64,000 nt of DNA from Anammoximicrobium sp964486845 (GCA_964486845.1 CAZAQY010000008.1:11959-75958), one strand, 5' to 3'. Counted from the stretch's first letter, positions 34,519 through 44,346 are shown. The notes: generated from the letters alone by a model not told the origin. Numbers and translations are program-made.

Positions 34519-35817
34519 ATGCAGTGGATACGAAAAGCGTGGTGGTGGGGCTTGGCAGGCGGGTTGTTGTGGTGGATGGCCGGGTTTGGGCACGTACTCG
34601 GCGCCGAGCCCGCGAGGCAAACGGCCGGCGACGAGTCGCTGGTGGCCAAGGCGCGGCAGATCCACGTGATGGCCCTGACGCTGGATACCCACGTCGATAT
34701 CGCCGGGCCCCGCTATGCGACCCCGCAATTGGACCCCGGCATCGACCATCCGCGGCTGAAGTGTGATCTGGTGAAGATGGCCGCGGGGGGCGTCGATGGG
34801 GTCTTCCTGGCCGCCTACGTTGGGCAGCAGGCTCGCGACGCCGGCGGTTACCGCCGCGCGCACCAGGCGGTGATGGAACAAATCTCGGCCATTCGCCGTT
34901 TGGCCACCGCAATGTATCCCGGCCGGTGCGAGTTGGCAACCACTCCGGACGAGGTCGAGCGGATCGCCGCGACGGGCAAGCGGGCGATCATGATCGGCAT
35001 CGAAAACGGCTATGCCTTGGGCACCGACCTGGCGAACGTTGCGCGGTTTCGTGACCTGGGCGTGCGCTATATCACGCTGTGCCATAACGGGCACAACCAG
35101 ATCTGCGATTCCTGCAATCCCGCGGCAAAGCTCGGCGACCAGCAGGCCGAACATCACGGCCTCAGCCCGTTCGGCCGGCAGGTCGTTGCGGAGATGAACC
35201 GCCTGGGCATCATGATCGACCTCTCGCACGCGGCGGAAAGCACCTTTCGCGATGTTGTGGCGGTCTCGAAAGCACCCATCATCGCCTCGCACTCCGGTTG
35301 CTCGGCGCTCAACCCCCACCCTCGCAACCTGACCGACGAGCAATTGAAAATGCTGTGCGTCAACGGCGGGGTGATCCAGATCGTGGCCGTCGGCGGGTTT
35401 CTCAAGACACCGTCACCAGAGAGGAAGAAGGCCATCGACGATCTCGCCAAGAGCATCGGCGTCACCGAACGCGATTTTGCGGCGGCCACCAAGCAGCAGC
35501 AGGAGCGTTTCCAGCAGGAGATGGCCAACCTGCAACGTCGGTATCCGCCGGCCAGTCTCAAGGACTTCGTCGATCACATCGACCACGCGGTTGCCATGGC
35601 CGGCATCGACCACGTGGGCGTCGGCAGCGATTTTGACGGCGGAGGCGGGGTTCCCGGTTTTCAGAACCACGCCGACGCACTGAACGTGACCATCGAGTTA
35701 GTCCGCCGCGGATACACGGCCGAACAGATCACGAAGATCTGGGGCGGCAACCTCTTGCGCGTGTGGCGCAAGGTGCAGGCGGCCGAGAGTCACTCCGCCA
35801 GCGTCTCGATCAACTGA
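34519..35817 (+). CDS. Membrane dipeptidase-type peptidase M19, exported
   Basis: The ATG at 34519 follows GAGGAGTGACAACG. The 432-residue protein has a signal sequence (1-29) and an amidohydrolase fold with LDTHVDIAG (metal ligands), MIGIENGYALG, LCHNGHNQICDSC, MIDLSHAAESTF, PIIASHSGCSALNPHPRNLTDEQL and HVGVGSDFDGGGG. These match renal dipeptidase/M19, a dizinc enzyme cleaving dipeptides, including D-amino-acid-containing ones. A periplasmic role in peptide recycling is inferred. It overlaps the convergent next gene by 28 bases. Confidence 0.9.
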   Translation: MQWIRKAWWWGLAGGLLWWMAGFGHVLGAEPARQTAGDESLVAKARQIHVMALTLDTHVDIAGPRYATPQLDPGIDHPRLKCDLVKMAAGGVDGVFLAAYVGQQARDAGGYRRAHQAVMEQISAIRRLATAMYPGRCELATTPDEVERIAATGKRAIMIGIENGYALGTDLANVARFRDLGVRYITLCHNGHNQICDSCNPAAKLGDQQAEHHGLSPFGRQVVAEMNRLGIMIDLSHAAESTFRDVVAVSKAPIIASHSGCSALNPHPRNLTDEQLKMLCVNGGVIQIVAVGGFLKTPSPERKKAIDDLAKSIGVTERDFAAATKQQQERFQQEMANLQRRYPPASLKDFVDHIDHAVAMAGIDHVGVGSDFDGGGGVPGFQNHADALNVTIELVRRGYTAEQITKIWGGNLLRVWRKVQAAESHSASVSIN

Positions 35818-37559
35818 GCGATCGCCTCCCGTGTCTGGAGCAGTCCGTTCGGATTGCGGTTGAAGTAGTGCGCGTCGACCAGGATCGCGGGCGGCACGGC
35901 CAGCGCGGCGTCGGCCTCCTGGATGGGCGTTTCCGGCACGGCGGCCCGCAAACGCCGCCTTTTCAGTTCCATCAGGTACCCGTAGTCCTCGACTCCGTCG
36001 CGGAGGACTTTCAACCGGATGCTGGGGTGCGGCCCCGGATAGAGCAGGAACCCGTTGCCGTTGTGGATGCCGCCGAAGGGGAACGTGGCAATCTTGGCAG
36101 ACAGTTGCCAGCCGGTTTTTTCCCAACCGGTGCTGTCGCCCTCCTGAATCGTCCAACTGCGGTTGCCGGCCCAGATGAACATTCCCGGCGTCTGGTACTT
36201 CCACGCCAGCCAGGGCGCCAGCCGATGCTCGATCGCCTCGTTGTCGATCTGCACGTTGGGAGCATGGACCAGCGGCCGGCAGAAATCGACGTGGATCGGC
36301 AGGTGGCAGTAGTAAAACCACAGCTCGCTGCGCCCGCGATGTTCGGCGGCAAACCCGGCGCCCAAGGCCGTGGACACGTCGCTCATCCAGATGTCGCACG
36401 CCTGGTCGATCCCCTGGTAGTGCTGGCTGGCCAGGTAGACCTGCAGGTCGGGATACAGCTTCTTCATCTGGCGGTAGAAGGGGATGTTGGACTCGCGGAG
36501 CGTTTCCTCCGTCGGCTCGTCGTGGCTGGAATACACGAGCGCCTTGTCCAGCCAGCCTTTTTGGCGAAGGTGTTCGACCAGCGGCCGCAGCTTCTCGGGA
36601 GACTTGACCGAGTTGGGTATCTCGAAACGCTGCAGCCCTCGGGCCAGACAGAACTCGATGTTCTCGTCGAAGGCCGGCAGATCCAGCTTGTCCAGCACGA
36701 CGCCTTCCTTGCCTACCGAGATCGGGTCCACGCCGTGTTCCAGGAACATGGCCAGCGTGCGGCGGTAGTCTTCAGGGCTCATCTTTTGGCCCGGCGGCCA
36801 CGTGGCACCGGTCCACACGGCAATGGGAAACGGCACGCGGTCGGGCAAAGCAAACGAGTGAACTCGAAGGTGGACCTCGACCGGCACGCGGTGGCCGTCG
36901 GCTTCGAGCGTCAATTGCCCATGATAGGCGCCAGGCGCGGCGTCGCGCGGCACCTTGACATCGACCCAGAACAGCCCCAGGTCGGTCCCGGCGATCTCCA
37001 GCGGCCCGTTGGGCAGCAGCACGTCGGGCCAGGGACCGACGTACAGCACCGGGTACTGCGGCGGCACGGTCTGGACATAGCCCACGCGGTAGATCGTGAA
37101 AGCGGTGGCCGCGATCACTCCCGGACCGTTCTCCTGACGCAACGGGCCGGACGCCAGCGTGACGCGGCCGAGCTTCTTGCCGATCGCCGGCAGTACCGCC
37201 ACCTGGAAGCTCTCGGCTTCGTTCCGGGCCGCCTGCAGGTGGACCCGGTTGCCGTAGGCGCCTTTGAACCAGTACTTGTTTTTCGGGATCTTCTCCAGGC
37301 CATGCTGTGTGCCCAGCATGAAATCCTTGGGGGCTTCTGCGCCGAGCAGATCCAGCCAATACTGCTGAGCTTGCGTGAACCGACGCAACTGATCGGAAAA
37401 CGGCAGGCCCCAATGGTCCAGCGTGTCCTTGAGCGCCAGTTCGGCCTCAGGCAGAGTCTTGAGCAACTCCTGGTCGGTTGGACCGCCTGCAACGGCGACG
37501 GCCGTCAACACCGCCCACGTCAACACACCCAGATAACTGCGCGACATCGGGTTCATCAT
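35790..37559 (-). CDS. GH123/DUF4091-like exported glycoside hydrolase
   Basis: The 589-residue protein has a signal peptide (about 1-25), an N-terminal beta domain, and a TIM-barrel region with the SSHDEPTEE motif. D347-E348 are at the position of the Asp-Glu pair used by GH123 beta-N-acetylgalactosaminidases. The C-terminus has the DUF4091 pattern FPFGGIHNGNGFLLYPGP, PSIRLKVLRDGVEDYGYL. Substrate-assisted hydrolysis of an N-acetylhexosamine is inferred. Its 3' end overlaps the dipeptidase gene convergently. Confidence 0.75.
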   Translation of the reverse strand: MMNPMSRSYLGVLTWAVLTAVAVAGGPTDQELLKTLPEAELALKDTLDHWGLPFSDQLRRFTQAQQYWLDLLGAEAPKDFMLGTQHGLEKIPKNKYWFKGAYGNRVHLQAARNEAESFQVAVLPAIGKKLGRVTLASGPLRQENGPGVIAATAFTIYRVGYVQTVPPQYPVLYVGPWPDVLLPNGPLEIAGTDLGLFWVDVKVPRDAAPGAYHGQLTLEADGHRVPVEVHLRVHSFALPDRVPFPIAVWTGATWPPGQKMSPEDYRRTLAMFLEHGVDPISVGKEGVVLDKLDLPAFDENIEFCLARGLQRFEIPNSVKSPEKLRPLVEHLRQKGWLDKALVYSSHDEPTEETLRESNIPFYRQMKKLYPDLQVYLASQHYQGIDQACDIWMSDVSTALGAGFAAEHRGRSELWFYYCHLPIHVDFCRPLVHAPNVQIDNEAIEHRLAPWLAWKYQTPGMFIWAGNRSWTIQEGDSTGWEKTGWQLSAKIATFPFGGIHNGNGFLLYPGPHPSIRLKVLRDGVEDYGYLMELKRRRLRAAVPETPIQEADAALAVPPAILVDAHYFNRNPNGLLQTREAIAQLIETLAE

Positions 37560-37824
37560 GGATTCCCCCTCGTTCTGGCGAATAGAGCCGTGCGAGGACC
37601 GTTTTCATCTCTCGTGAACTTTGGGGCCCGCGTGCGAATTCCTATCGGCTCAAGTTCGAGCAGCGTTGTGGATGATCGCAGTGCGGGACTTGCTGCCCCA
37701 TCTTATATCCCGCAGGGACGGACGGCAACCGTCCGGACGGCAGCCCCAGCCCGTTGAGTGGCACGTGGAAGGTCAAGTTCCTGCTGCGGAAGTTGAGCTG
37801 TGAACGGACGGAAGGAGAAACCGG

Positions 37825-38589
37825 ATGGCCGTACATGATTGGACTCGCGTGGAAGCCGGCATCTTCCATGACTTTCATCATGCCTGGATCGAAGAAATCG
37901 CGCGGGCGCTGAACCGCGGGCTGCTTCCACCGGAGTACTACGCGCTGCGGGAGCAATATGCTGGAGGCTTTGGGCCGGACGTGCTAACGCTTCAGGGAGA
38001 GGGAACCGATCGTGCAGATGATGACGGCGAAAACGTATCGGACCGACGGGGGGGCGGCGTTTTGCTTGCGCCGCCCAAGCTGCAGCCGGTCGCGGAGACC
38101 GAACTGGGGTTTTATCGTCGCAAGAAAAAGAACGTCACGATTCGACACGAGAGTGGAGATGAGATTGTCGCGATCGTGGAAATCGTCTCCCCCGGAAACA
38201 AATCAAGCCGCAATGCGATGCGTTCCTTCGTGGAAAAGGCCGCCTCGCTTCTCGAAAACCAAGTCCACTTGTTGATTGTCGACTTGCACTCGCCCGGGCG
38301 GCGCGACCCACACGGGATTCACGCGGAGATCTGGGAAGAAGTCGCCGGCGAGGAGTACGTCCCACTGGCCGGCAAGCCGTTGACCCAGGCTGCCTACGAA
38401 AGCGGCCTCAGCGTCCGAGCGTACGTCGTGCCGATGGCGGCCGGCGACGTCCTGACGGACATGCCGCTGTTCCTCGAACCCGACAAGGCCGTCGAGGTGC
38501 CGCTGGATGCGACGTACTGCGCAGCCTTCGCGGAAGTGCCCCGCCGCTGGCGGCGAGTGCTGGAAGCGGAAGCAGAAAAAGGCGGCTGA
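37825..38589 (+). CDS. DUF4058 family protein
   Basis: The 254-residue protein begins MAVHDWTRVEAGIFHDFHHAWI, the signature of DUF4058. VAIVEIVSPGNKSS and FVEKAASLLENQVHLLIVDLHSPGRRDP resemble the core of PD-(D/E)XK-like or Uma2-like folds, but no enzyme activity is known to me. GGAGAA precedes the ATG. The TGA stop lies inside the left arm of the TGACAG hairpin (38584-38679), so the element supplies or abuts the gene's end. No partner is obvious. Confidence 0.85.
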   Translation: MAVHDWTRVEAGIFHDFHHAWIEEIARALNRGLLPPEYYALREQYAGGFGPDVLTLQGEGTDRADDDGENVSDRRGGGVLLAPPKLQPVAETELGFYRRKKKNVTIRHESGDEIVAIVEIVSPGNKSSRNAMRSFVEKAASLLENQVHLLIVDLHSPGRRDPHGIHAEIWEEVAGEEYVPLAGKPLTQAAYESGLSVRAYVVPMAAGDVLTDMPLFLEPDKAVEVPLDATYCAAFAEVPRRWRRVLEAEAEKGG

Positions 38590-38679
38590 CAGAAAAATCG
38601 GATGACAGAAAGATGACTGGAACAGGTAGTCCTTTTGTCCCGCATTTCATTTTTCTGTCACCCCATTTTTCTGTCAGCC
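38584..38679. repeat. TGACAG hairpin element, copy A
   Basis: Arms of 33 bp (38584-38616 and 38647-38679) pair at about 30 positions around a 30-base loop. Each arm contains two TGACAGAAAAATG-like words separated by a few bases. Related copies occur at 47094-47187 and 58255-58346. This copy lies between convergent genes and includes the DUF4058 stop codon. Confidence 0.85.
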
Positions 38680-38770
38680 TCTTCCATTTTCCTGCGTTCG
38701 TTTTCCGGATCGCCCGGCCAGCGGAACGTGCCGATCGACTGTTTCACAACGTGGCTCCGCGAGTTTCCTC

Positions 38771-38806
38771 GGTGTGGCACGGCCTACTTTGTTGGCCGTG
38801 CGGGTT
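38771..38806. repeat. Palindromic repeat of the GGCACGGCC family, copy 1
   Basis: GCACGGCC (38777-38784) and GGCCGTGC (38794-38801) form a perfect 8-bp stem around TACTTTGTT. TGTGGCACGGCCTACT is shared exactly with the copy at 61853-61880. It lies just beyond the 3' end of the phosphomannomutase gene and could terminate it. Confidence 0.7.
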
Positions 38807-38817
38807 GTCCCGAGCTG

Positions 38818-40296
38818 TCAGTCATCGAGTTTCTCCAGCACCTGGTTGCGCAGCTCGCCGGCGCCCGCCAGGAAGTGCTCGGCAATCCAGCGCAAGTGAC
38901 TGGGGTCTCGGCCTTCGAAACGAAACGTGACGGCCGATTCGGTGATCGAAGCCCGGGCCAGGGCCCAGCCGCCGTCGTATTCGGCTCGCACGCCGTCCAG
39001 TCGCATGACCGTGCCGCCGCAACTGGCGGCGATGGCCTCGACGACCGCCGCCGCGTCGCCTTCGTACGGGACGCGCAAGTCCGGCGTGATCGCCGGCCAG
39101 CCAATCGGTTCGATCAATTCCGCCAGCCGTTTTCCCGTCCGGCGGAGAAGCCCCAGCACGACGAGCGCGGTGAACAAACCGTCGTCGCCGCCGTCCAGCG
39201 CGCCGAAGAAGTGGTGCCCGCTGACTTCCACGCCCAATTCGGCTTGCAGTTCCAGCATCGCAGTCTTGATGAATCCGTAGCCGCTGGGCTGCATCACCGC
39301 TTTGCCATTGCGAGCCGCGGCGGCATCCGCCACGATCGAAGCGCATTTCAGGTCGTAGACCACCGCCGGCCGATCGAAGAAATGTTGAATCAACACCACG
39401 GCCAGCTGTTCGGGCCGCACAACGCGCCCGGCATGATCGACGAAGACGACGCGGTCACCGTCGCCGTCCAGGCCGATGCCAACGTGACTGCCTCCTTCCA
39501 CCACCGCTTCGATCAACGGAGCCAGGTTCTCATCGCGAGCCGGGTTGGGGGTCCGCGCAGAGAAATCCGGATCGATGGCCGGCGTGAGCGCGGTGACAGT
39601 GGCGCCAGCGCGGGCCAGCACGCGGGGAGCAATGTGGGTGAACGCGCCGGCCATGGCGTCCAGAACCACCGATAGGGACGGCTCTGGTCCTCGTTCCCAG
39701 GCTCCCGCCTGGGTACGCACTGCCTCGCCGGCTCCGCCGGCCGGATGCGAGGCGGAGCCTCGCGGTCCGCGGGTTACGAGGCGGAGCCCCGTAACCAGAT
39801 GGTTGGCGGTGCTAAGGAACTCGGCCGCTCGCCGGATCACCCAGTCCTGATATGCGGCCGTTACGTCGTGGTAGCTTACGGTACTGCGTGGTTCGTCCGG
39901 CGGCGGCGTCTGACAACCAGCTTCCAGTTCTTGAACCAACTGCGGAACGGCCGGCCGGCCGGCCACCACGAACTTGATCCCGTTGTAACGGGCGGGGTTG
40001 TGCGAGGCGGTGACCACCGCGACGCTGCGGCAGCCGAGTTGCCGGGCGGCAAAGTAGACGACCGGCGTGGGCTGCTGACCCACGTCATGAATCGCCAGGC
40101 CGGCATCGAGCAATCCTTCGACGAATGCCTGCTTCAGCAGCGGCGTGCTGCGGCGGAAATCCCCGCCCACGCAGACCGAAGCGTCGCCGCGAGTCCGAAT
40201 CATCTGCCCCAACGAACGGCCGATGCGGCGGGCCTCGTCCGCCCCCCATTCCTGACCCACCACGCCGCGAATGTCACAGGCTTTGAAAATGCTCAC
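38818..40296 (-). CDS. Phosphomannomutase/phosphoglucomutase-type phosphohexomutase
   Basis: Translation starts at GTG 40296; GTGA overlaps the kinase stop by four bases. The 492-residue protein has the phosphoserine loop TASHNP (S98), the Mg-binding DGDGDR (277-282) and a C-terminal phosphate-binding domain, matching the ManB/AlgC family that interconverts hexose 1- and 6-phosphates. It could supply mannose-1-phosphate or glucose-1-phosphate for glycan synthesis. Residues about 167-202 are encoded by an inserted run of palindromes immediately before SVVLDAMAG, where relatives have only a short loop. Confidence 0.88.
   Translation of the reverse strand: MSIFKACDIRGVVGQEWGADEARRIGRSLGQMIRTRGDASVCVGGDFRRSTPLLKQAFVEGLLDAGLAIHDVGQQPTPVVYFAARQLGCRSVAVVTASHNPARYNGIKFVVAGRPAVPQLVQELEAGCQTPPPDEPRSTVSYHDVTAAYQDWVIRRAAEFLSTANHLVTGLRLVTRGPRGSASHPAGGAGEAVRTQAGAWERGPEPSLSVVLDAMAGAFTHIAPRVLARAGATVTALTPAIDPDFSARTPNPARDENLAPLIEAVVEGGSHVGIGLDGDGDRVVFVDHAGRVVRPEQLAVVLIQHFFDRPAVVYDLKCASIVADAAAARNGKAVMQPSGYGFIKTAMLELQAELGVEVSGHHFFGALDGGDDGLFTALVVLGLLRRTGKRLAELIEPIGWPAITPDLRVPYEGDAAAVVEAIAASCGGTVMRLDGVRAEYDGGWALARASITESAVTFRFEGRDPSHLRWIAEHFLAGAGELRNQVLEKLDD
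39692..39796. repeat. Array of four small hairpins inserted in frame in the phosphohexomutase gene
   Basis: Adjacent palindromes are CCCAGGC-TCCC-GCCTGGG, GCCGG-CTCCG-CCGGC, GCGAGGC-GGA-GCCTCGC and GGTTACGAGGC-GGA-GCCCCGTAACC (one mismatch). Together they span 105 bp, exactly 35 codons, so the frame is kept. Confidence 0.75.
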
Positions 40297-41741
40297 AGCC
40301 AGCCTCGTTCCTGCATCGCGGCCCGGAACCGCTCCAGCATTTCGACGTAGGCGGCGGCAAGCCGCGGCTCCGGCTCCACCGTGCGCCCCGGCCGCACGAG
40401 CGCCGCCACGGCCTCGCGACACGACCCCACGTGCGGCATCGCGGCCAACACCGCTGCCCCCACGGCGCACTGGGGATACCGCGGAACCGAGTACGTCCGG
40501 CCGCTGACCGCCGCGCGGACCCGCAGCCACGTTTCCCCCGCCACTGCGCCACCGGTGGCATACACGGTCGCACCGGTCCGCAGCCCCAACTGCTCCAATC
40601 GTTCAATTCCCAATCGCTCCAGAAACGCCGTTCCCTCCATCCCGGCGGCGAAACGCACGGTGGGGTCGTCGATCTCGTCGAGGCCAAAACCGGCGGCCAT
40701 CGTACAGGCAAACGGAAATCGCTCGCCAGTCTTGACCAGCGGATAGACGATCTGCCGTGTGGGCAGCCGGGCCGCCGCTTCGCGTCCCAATCGTTCGAGA
40801 TTCTCGCCTCGAAAAAACTTCTCGACCCACTCCGCTCCCGTGCTGGACGCGGCGCCGGGCAGGTAGCCGCCCGCCGGATGCCGATGATTATACACGACTC
40901 CATCCGGATCCAGCAGCGGCTGCGGGCTGATCGCTTTGAAGGTCAGGGTGGTACCCAGCGTCAAGTTCACGTCCCCCGCTTCCTTGGCCCCCGAAGCCAG
41001 ACAGCCCGCGATCCCGTCGGTGGCGCCGGCCACTACGGGCACGCCGGCGGGCAGTCCCGTGGCCGCGGCCGCCTCGGCCGTGACGTGGCCGACGGGCGTT
41101 CCCGGCAAGACGACCTCGGGCAGCAACCGGTGTGGGATTCCCAATCGGAATTCGATCGGCTCCGGCCACTGCAGGCTCGCCGGGTCGACGCCCGTCTTGA
41201 GCGCCGTCGAAACGTCCGAGACGTCGTAGCGGCCGCACAGAGCGCCGACGATCCAATCCGTTTGATGCACGACGCGGCGGCAGCGGCAAAAGACAGCGGG
41301 CTCGTGCCGCGCGAAGTGCAGCAACTTGGGCAGTGCAAAGGCCGTGGCGACTTGAATGCCGTACGGTGCCAAGGCGTCGCAGACGGCGTCCGCAGCTTCC
41401 GGCGTTTCGGCCGCCGCCCGCATGTCGTTGTACATCACCCCCGGCGTCAGCGGCCGGTTGTCCTCGTCGCACAGCAGAAACGTGCCGGACGTCGCATCCA
41501 CGGCGATGCCAACGATCTCGCAACGGGCCGGCAACCGGGCCGTTGCATCGCGCAACGCCGCTTCCGCAGTCGCCCTCCAAGCCAGCGGATCCTGTTGCAC
41601 GCACGGCCCCTCGACGCGCGACGCGGCAGCAGGAAAATCAGCGCGTCCCTCGGCGACCAATCGCCCCTGGAAATCCATGGCCACCGCGCGGGCACCGCCG
41701 GTGCCGAGATCCACTCCCATACAGACCAGATTTGCGGACAT
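40293..41741 (-). CDS. FGGY-family carbohydrate kinase (xylulokinase-like)
   Basis: The 482-residue protein has the N-terminal phosphate-binding strand MGVDLGTGGARAVAMD, a central GATDGIAGCLASGAKEAGDVNLTLGTT and the C-terminal ATGGAVAGETWLRVRA, all typical of FGGY kinases. These enzymes phosphorylate pentuloses, glycerol or deoxysugars with ATP. Overall it is nearest in style to xylulokinases; the true sugar is unknown. GGGAGCACGGA precedes the ATG. It is coupled to the phosphohexomutase by a GTGA overlap. Confidence 0.85.
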   Translation of the reverse strand: MSANLVCMGVDLGTGGARAVAMDFQGRLVAEGRADFPAAASRVEGPCVQQDPLAWRATAEAALRDATARLPARCEIVGIAVDATSGTFLLCDEDNRPLTPGVMYNDMRAAAETPEAADAVCDALAPYGIQVATAFALPKLLHFARHEPAVFCRCRRVVHQTDWIVGALCGRYDVSDVSTALKTGVDPASLQWPEPIEFRLGIPHRLLPEVVLPGTPVGHVTAEAAAATGLPAGVPVVAGATDGIAGCLASGAKEAGDVNLTLGTTLTFKAISPQPLLDPDGVVYNHRHPAGGYLPGAASSTGAEWVEKFFRGENLERLGREAAARLPTRQIVYPLVKTGERFPFACTMAAGFGLDEIDDPTVRFAAGMEGTAFLERLGIERLEQLGLRTGATVYATGGAVAGETWLRVRAAVSGRTYSVPRYPQCAVGAAVLAAMPHVGSCREAVAALVRPGRTVEPEPRLAAAYVEMLERFRAAMQERGWL

Positions 41742-41918
41742 TCCGTGCTCCCGCCAGACAAGGTCTCGGCCATCCGCGCCAGAAGCACCACATCACTGAC
41801 GGCGGTTCTGGATATATCAAGCGTCTCGCGCGGCCGTCGGTCGCGACCCAGGATCTGTGCGTGGAGCGCGCATCCTCCAGTCCGAGACTTCAACCTACAA
41901 ATCGCCCCGGAGCGAACC

Positions 41919-44183
41919 TTAGCGTGGCGCCCGGAGAAGCTCCCGCAACTGGTCCGCGATGGCTTTGGCGTCCGCCATCAACTTCTGTTTCTTTTCCACC
42001 ACGTCGGCCTCCGTCGCCAAGTCGCGGAGTTGGATGTGAAACCGGAGTGAATTCCCGGTTCCGGAAGGCCGCACCGTGACGTGATTGAAGGGTTTGCCGT
42101 CATGGGTGGGGTCTTCCAGGTAGAACCGCACGCCTTCGTCCGGGAATTGGAAATCGTACGTCGGCGGATAAATGGCGTCGTACTTGCCCGTTCGGTAGAT
42201 GCAAGCGGAAACGGCGCGGCGGCCGGCGATTTGGAAGTCGTTGGCCAGGGCCAGTTGGAAGAAGCCCAAGGCCCGGCGCAGGATTTCTTTCTTCTTGCGG
42301 TCGCCTTCGATGCCCGGATACTCGCCGTCCATCGGGTCCGGTTCGTAGTGGTTGACGAACAGGCCAATCGCAGGATCGAGGAAGATGTGTTTGTCGATCA
42401 GTTCGAAGATCGTCGTCCCTTGCGACTTGGCCCACGCGGCGACTTCGGCCACCAGCAGCGCGGCCAGCGTCCCGTCCTTGTCGCGCACGTGGCCGCCGAC
42501 ACCCAGCGACCGTTCATCCGGGGGCCGGCCGCCCAAAAGGGAGAATCCGTTGCTCTGCTCCATCGCGCCGATATTGAACGAGCGCTGGCCGTTGTTCATG
42601 TCCTGATATTCGCACACGAACGGATCGCAGAGTTCCGCCGTCTTGCCCAGCCGTCCCTCGTCCAGCGCCGGGATCGGCTTGCCGTCCCACACATCGCGGA
42701 CCGCCGCCGCCAAAGCCGCGAATCCGACCCATGTCTTGACGACCCCCAAGCCATGCTTGCGGGCCAACAGGATGATGCTGTCGGACGTGGTGTGCGACTG
42801 GGCGATAAATCGTTTCTCGCAGTCCAGCGGGTGTCCGTGCAGTTCCGTCTCACGGTGCAAACGGTACCACAGCAACAGGGCCCACATCGAATCGGCCGGC
42901 AGCAGCATCCAATCCTGGCCGTCATACAGGTGTCGCTGAGCGGGGGGCACTTTGACAACCACGCCGCACCGGTCGGCGTCGGGATCCGTGCCAATCAGGA
43001 TATCGACATCGTCGAAACTGCCGTATTCGGCTTTGAATGCCTCGACCGCCGTCTTTGCCGCGCGCGTGTCGCCGGGGTCCGGCTGTTGTTCGAGTCCGGG
43101 TTCGCTGCAGAACGACGGGAACAAGCCGTTCAGATCGTTCAGTCCCCCGTGAGTGATGACCTTGACGTCCGAAAAGCCCACATCCTTCAGCAGTCGCGGC
43201 ACGGCTCGCCGCCCGGCGCCATGAAAGGCACAGTAGGCGATGTGCAGCGGTTCGGCCGCCGCTTGTTGCTGGGCCGCCAGATCCGTCATCAGGAAGGTCT
43301 TCACGTGAGCGGCATGCTGCTCGTGGATGTTCATCACGTGGTCTTGCCGCCCGCAGTAGTCGAACCTGGGTATCCGCTCGTCGCCGCCCAGAAAAACCAG
43401 GCGTTCTTGCGGCGCGTCGGCAAAAGGGCACAACTTGACGGCGGACGTTGCGGCCTTGGCGATGTACTTGTTGTACATTTCGTTCCGTGCACTTGGATCA
43501 AATTGCGATCCGTTCGCGCACGAAAGCTTGTAGCCGTTGTATCGGTAGTCGTTGTGGCTTGCCGAAATCAGGATTCCGAGGTCCGCTTTGATGCCCTGAT
43601 ACGGAATGGCAAACGTCATTTCCGGATACGGGCACGGCTCGTCGAAAAAGTACACGGTGTATTCGTAGGCCAGAAAGAGTTCCGCCACGATCTTGGCCAA
43701 ATCGAATCCGCGGACGCGGCTGTCGTAGCCGATGACGACCTTCTCGAACGGCGGACTCTGGGCCTTGCCGTATCGGGCCACCCCGGCCGACGTCAGCAGC
43801 AGCACCACTTCGTTGATCGTGTTGGGACCCTTCAAGATCGGTGCCCCAATCCCTTCCGTGTGAAGGCGGACCACCGACTCGCGATCAAAGGCCATCATGC
43901 CGCGAATTCCGCCCGTGCCGAATCGAGCCTGCTGCCGGAAGGCGTTGACGAGATCCTCCCAACGTTCTTGCCGGATCGCCTCGGCCAGACCCTCGGCCAA
44001 CTTCGGCGAGATCCGCCGCAAATCCCGGTTCTTCAACCACTTCTTGAGCGACGAGAACGTGTTCTGCGCCGCCAGATTGTGTGACTGCTCGTCGATGCGG
44101 CCCTCCTGCAGAGCGCGTGTCAAGTACTCGGTCACGCCCTTTTCGGCAGATTCAAGCAACGTTGTGACGGATGTTGCAGACAT
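41919..44183 (-). CDS. Phosphoglucomutase (long alpha-phosphohexomutase)
   Basis: The 754-residue protein is long for the family but has RFGTGGIRG near 90, the phosphoserine loop ISASHNDYRYNGYK (S209), metal-binding GTDPDADRCG, a sugar loop around EYQDMNNGQRSFN and the phosphate-binding RPSGTGNSLRF near the end. The ATG follows GAGGAGAAAGGAATCACA. It should interconvert glucose 1- and 6-phosphate; a phosphopentomutase role as in PGM2-like proteins is possible. It lies 177 bases upstream of the FGGY kinase gene in the same direction. Confidence 0.87.
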   Translation of the reverse strand: MSATSVTTLLESAEKGVTEYLTRALQEGRIDEQSHNLAAQNTFSSLKKWLKNRDLRRISPKLAEGLAEAIRQERWEDLVNAFRQQARFGTGGIRGMMAFDRESVVRLHTEGIGAPILKGPNTINEVVLLLTSAGVARYGKAQSPPFEKVVIGYDSRVRGFDLAKIVAELFLAYEYTVYFFDEPCPYPEMTFAIPYQGIKADLGILISASHNDYRYNGYKLSCANGSQFDPSARNEMYNKYIAKAATSAVKLCPFADAPQERLVFLGGDERIPRFDYCGRQDHVMNIHEQHAAHVKTFLMTDLAAQQQAAAEPLHIAYCAFHGAGRRAVPRLLKDVGFSDVKVITHGGLNDLNGLFPSFCSEPGLEQQPDPGDTRAAKTAVEAFKAEYGSFDDVDILIGTDPDADRCGVVVKVPPAQRHLYDGQDWMLLPADSMWALLLWYRLHRETELHGHPLDCEKRFIAQSHTTSDSIILLARKHGLGVVKTWVGFAALAAAVRDVWDGKPIPALDEGRLGKTAELCDPFVCEYQDMNNGQRSFNIGAMEQSNGFSLLGGRPPDERSLGVGGHVRDKDGTLAALLVAEVAAWAKSQGTTIFELIDKHIFLDPAIGLFVNHYEPDPMDGEYPGIEGDRKKKEILRRALGFFQLALANDFQIAGRRAVSACIYRTGKYDAIYPPTYDFQFPDEGVRFYLEDPTHDGKPFNHVTVRPSGTGNSLRFHIQLRDLATEADVVEKKQKLMADAKAIADQLRELLRAPR

Positions 44184-44346
44184 TGTGATTCCTTTCTCCT
44201 CGCGAAGGCTGCGCCGGACTTTCGCCCCGGAGGGCGTAACTAAGAGTTGACCATCATATCGCCCAGAAAGGTTGACGGCTAGACCCGGCGGATCGGTGCC
44301 GGATCGGAGTCATGGACGTTGGGTGCCTCAATTCGTGCCGTTCGCC

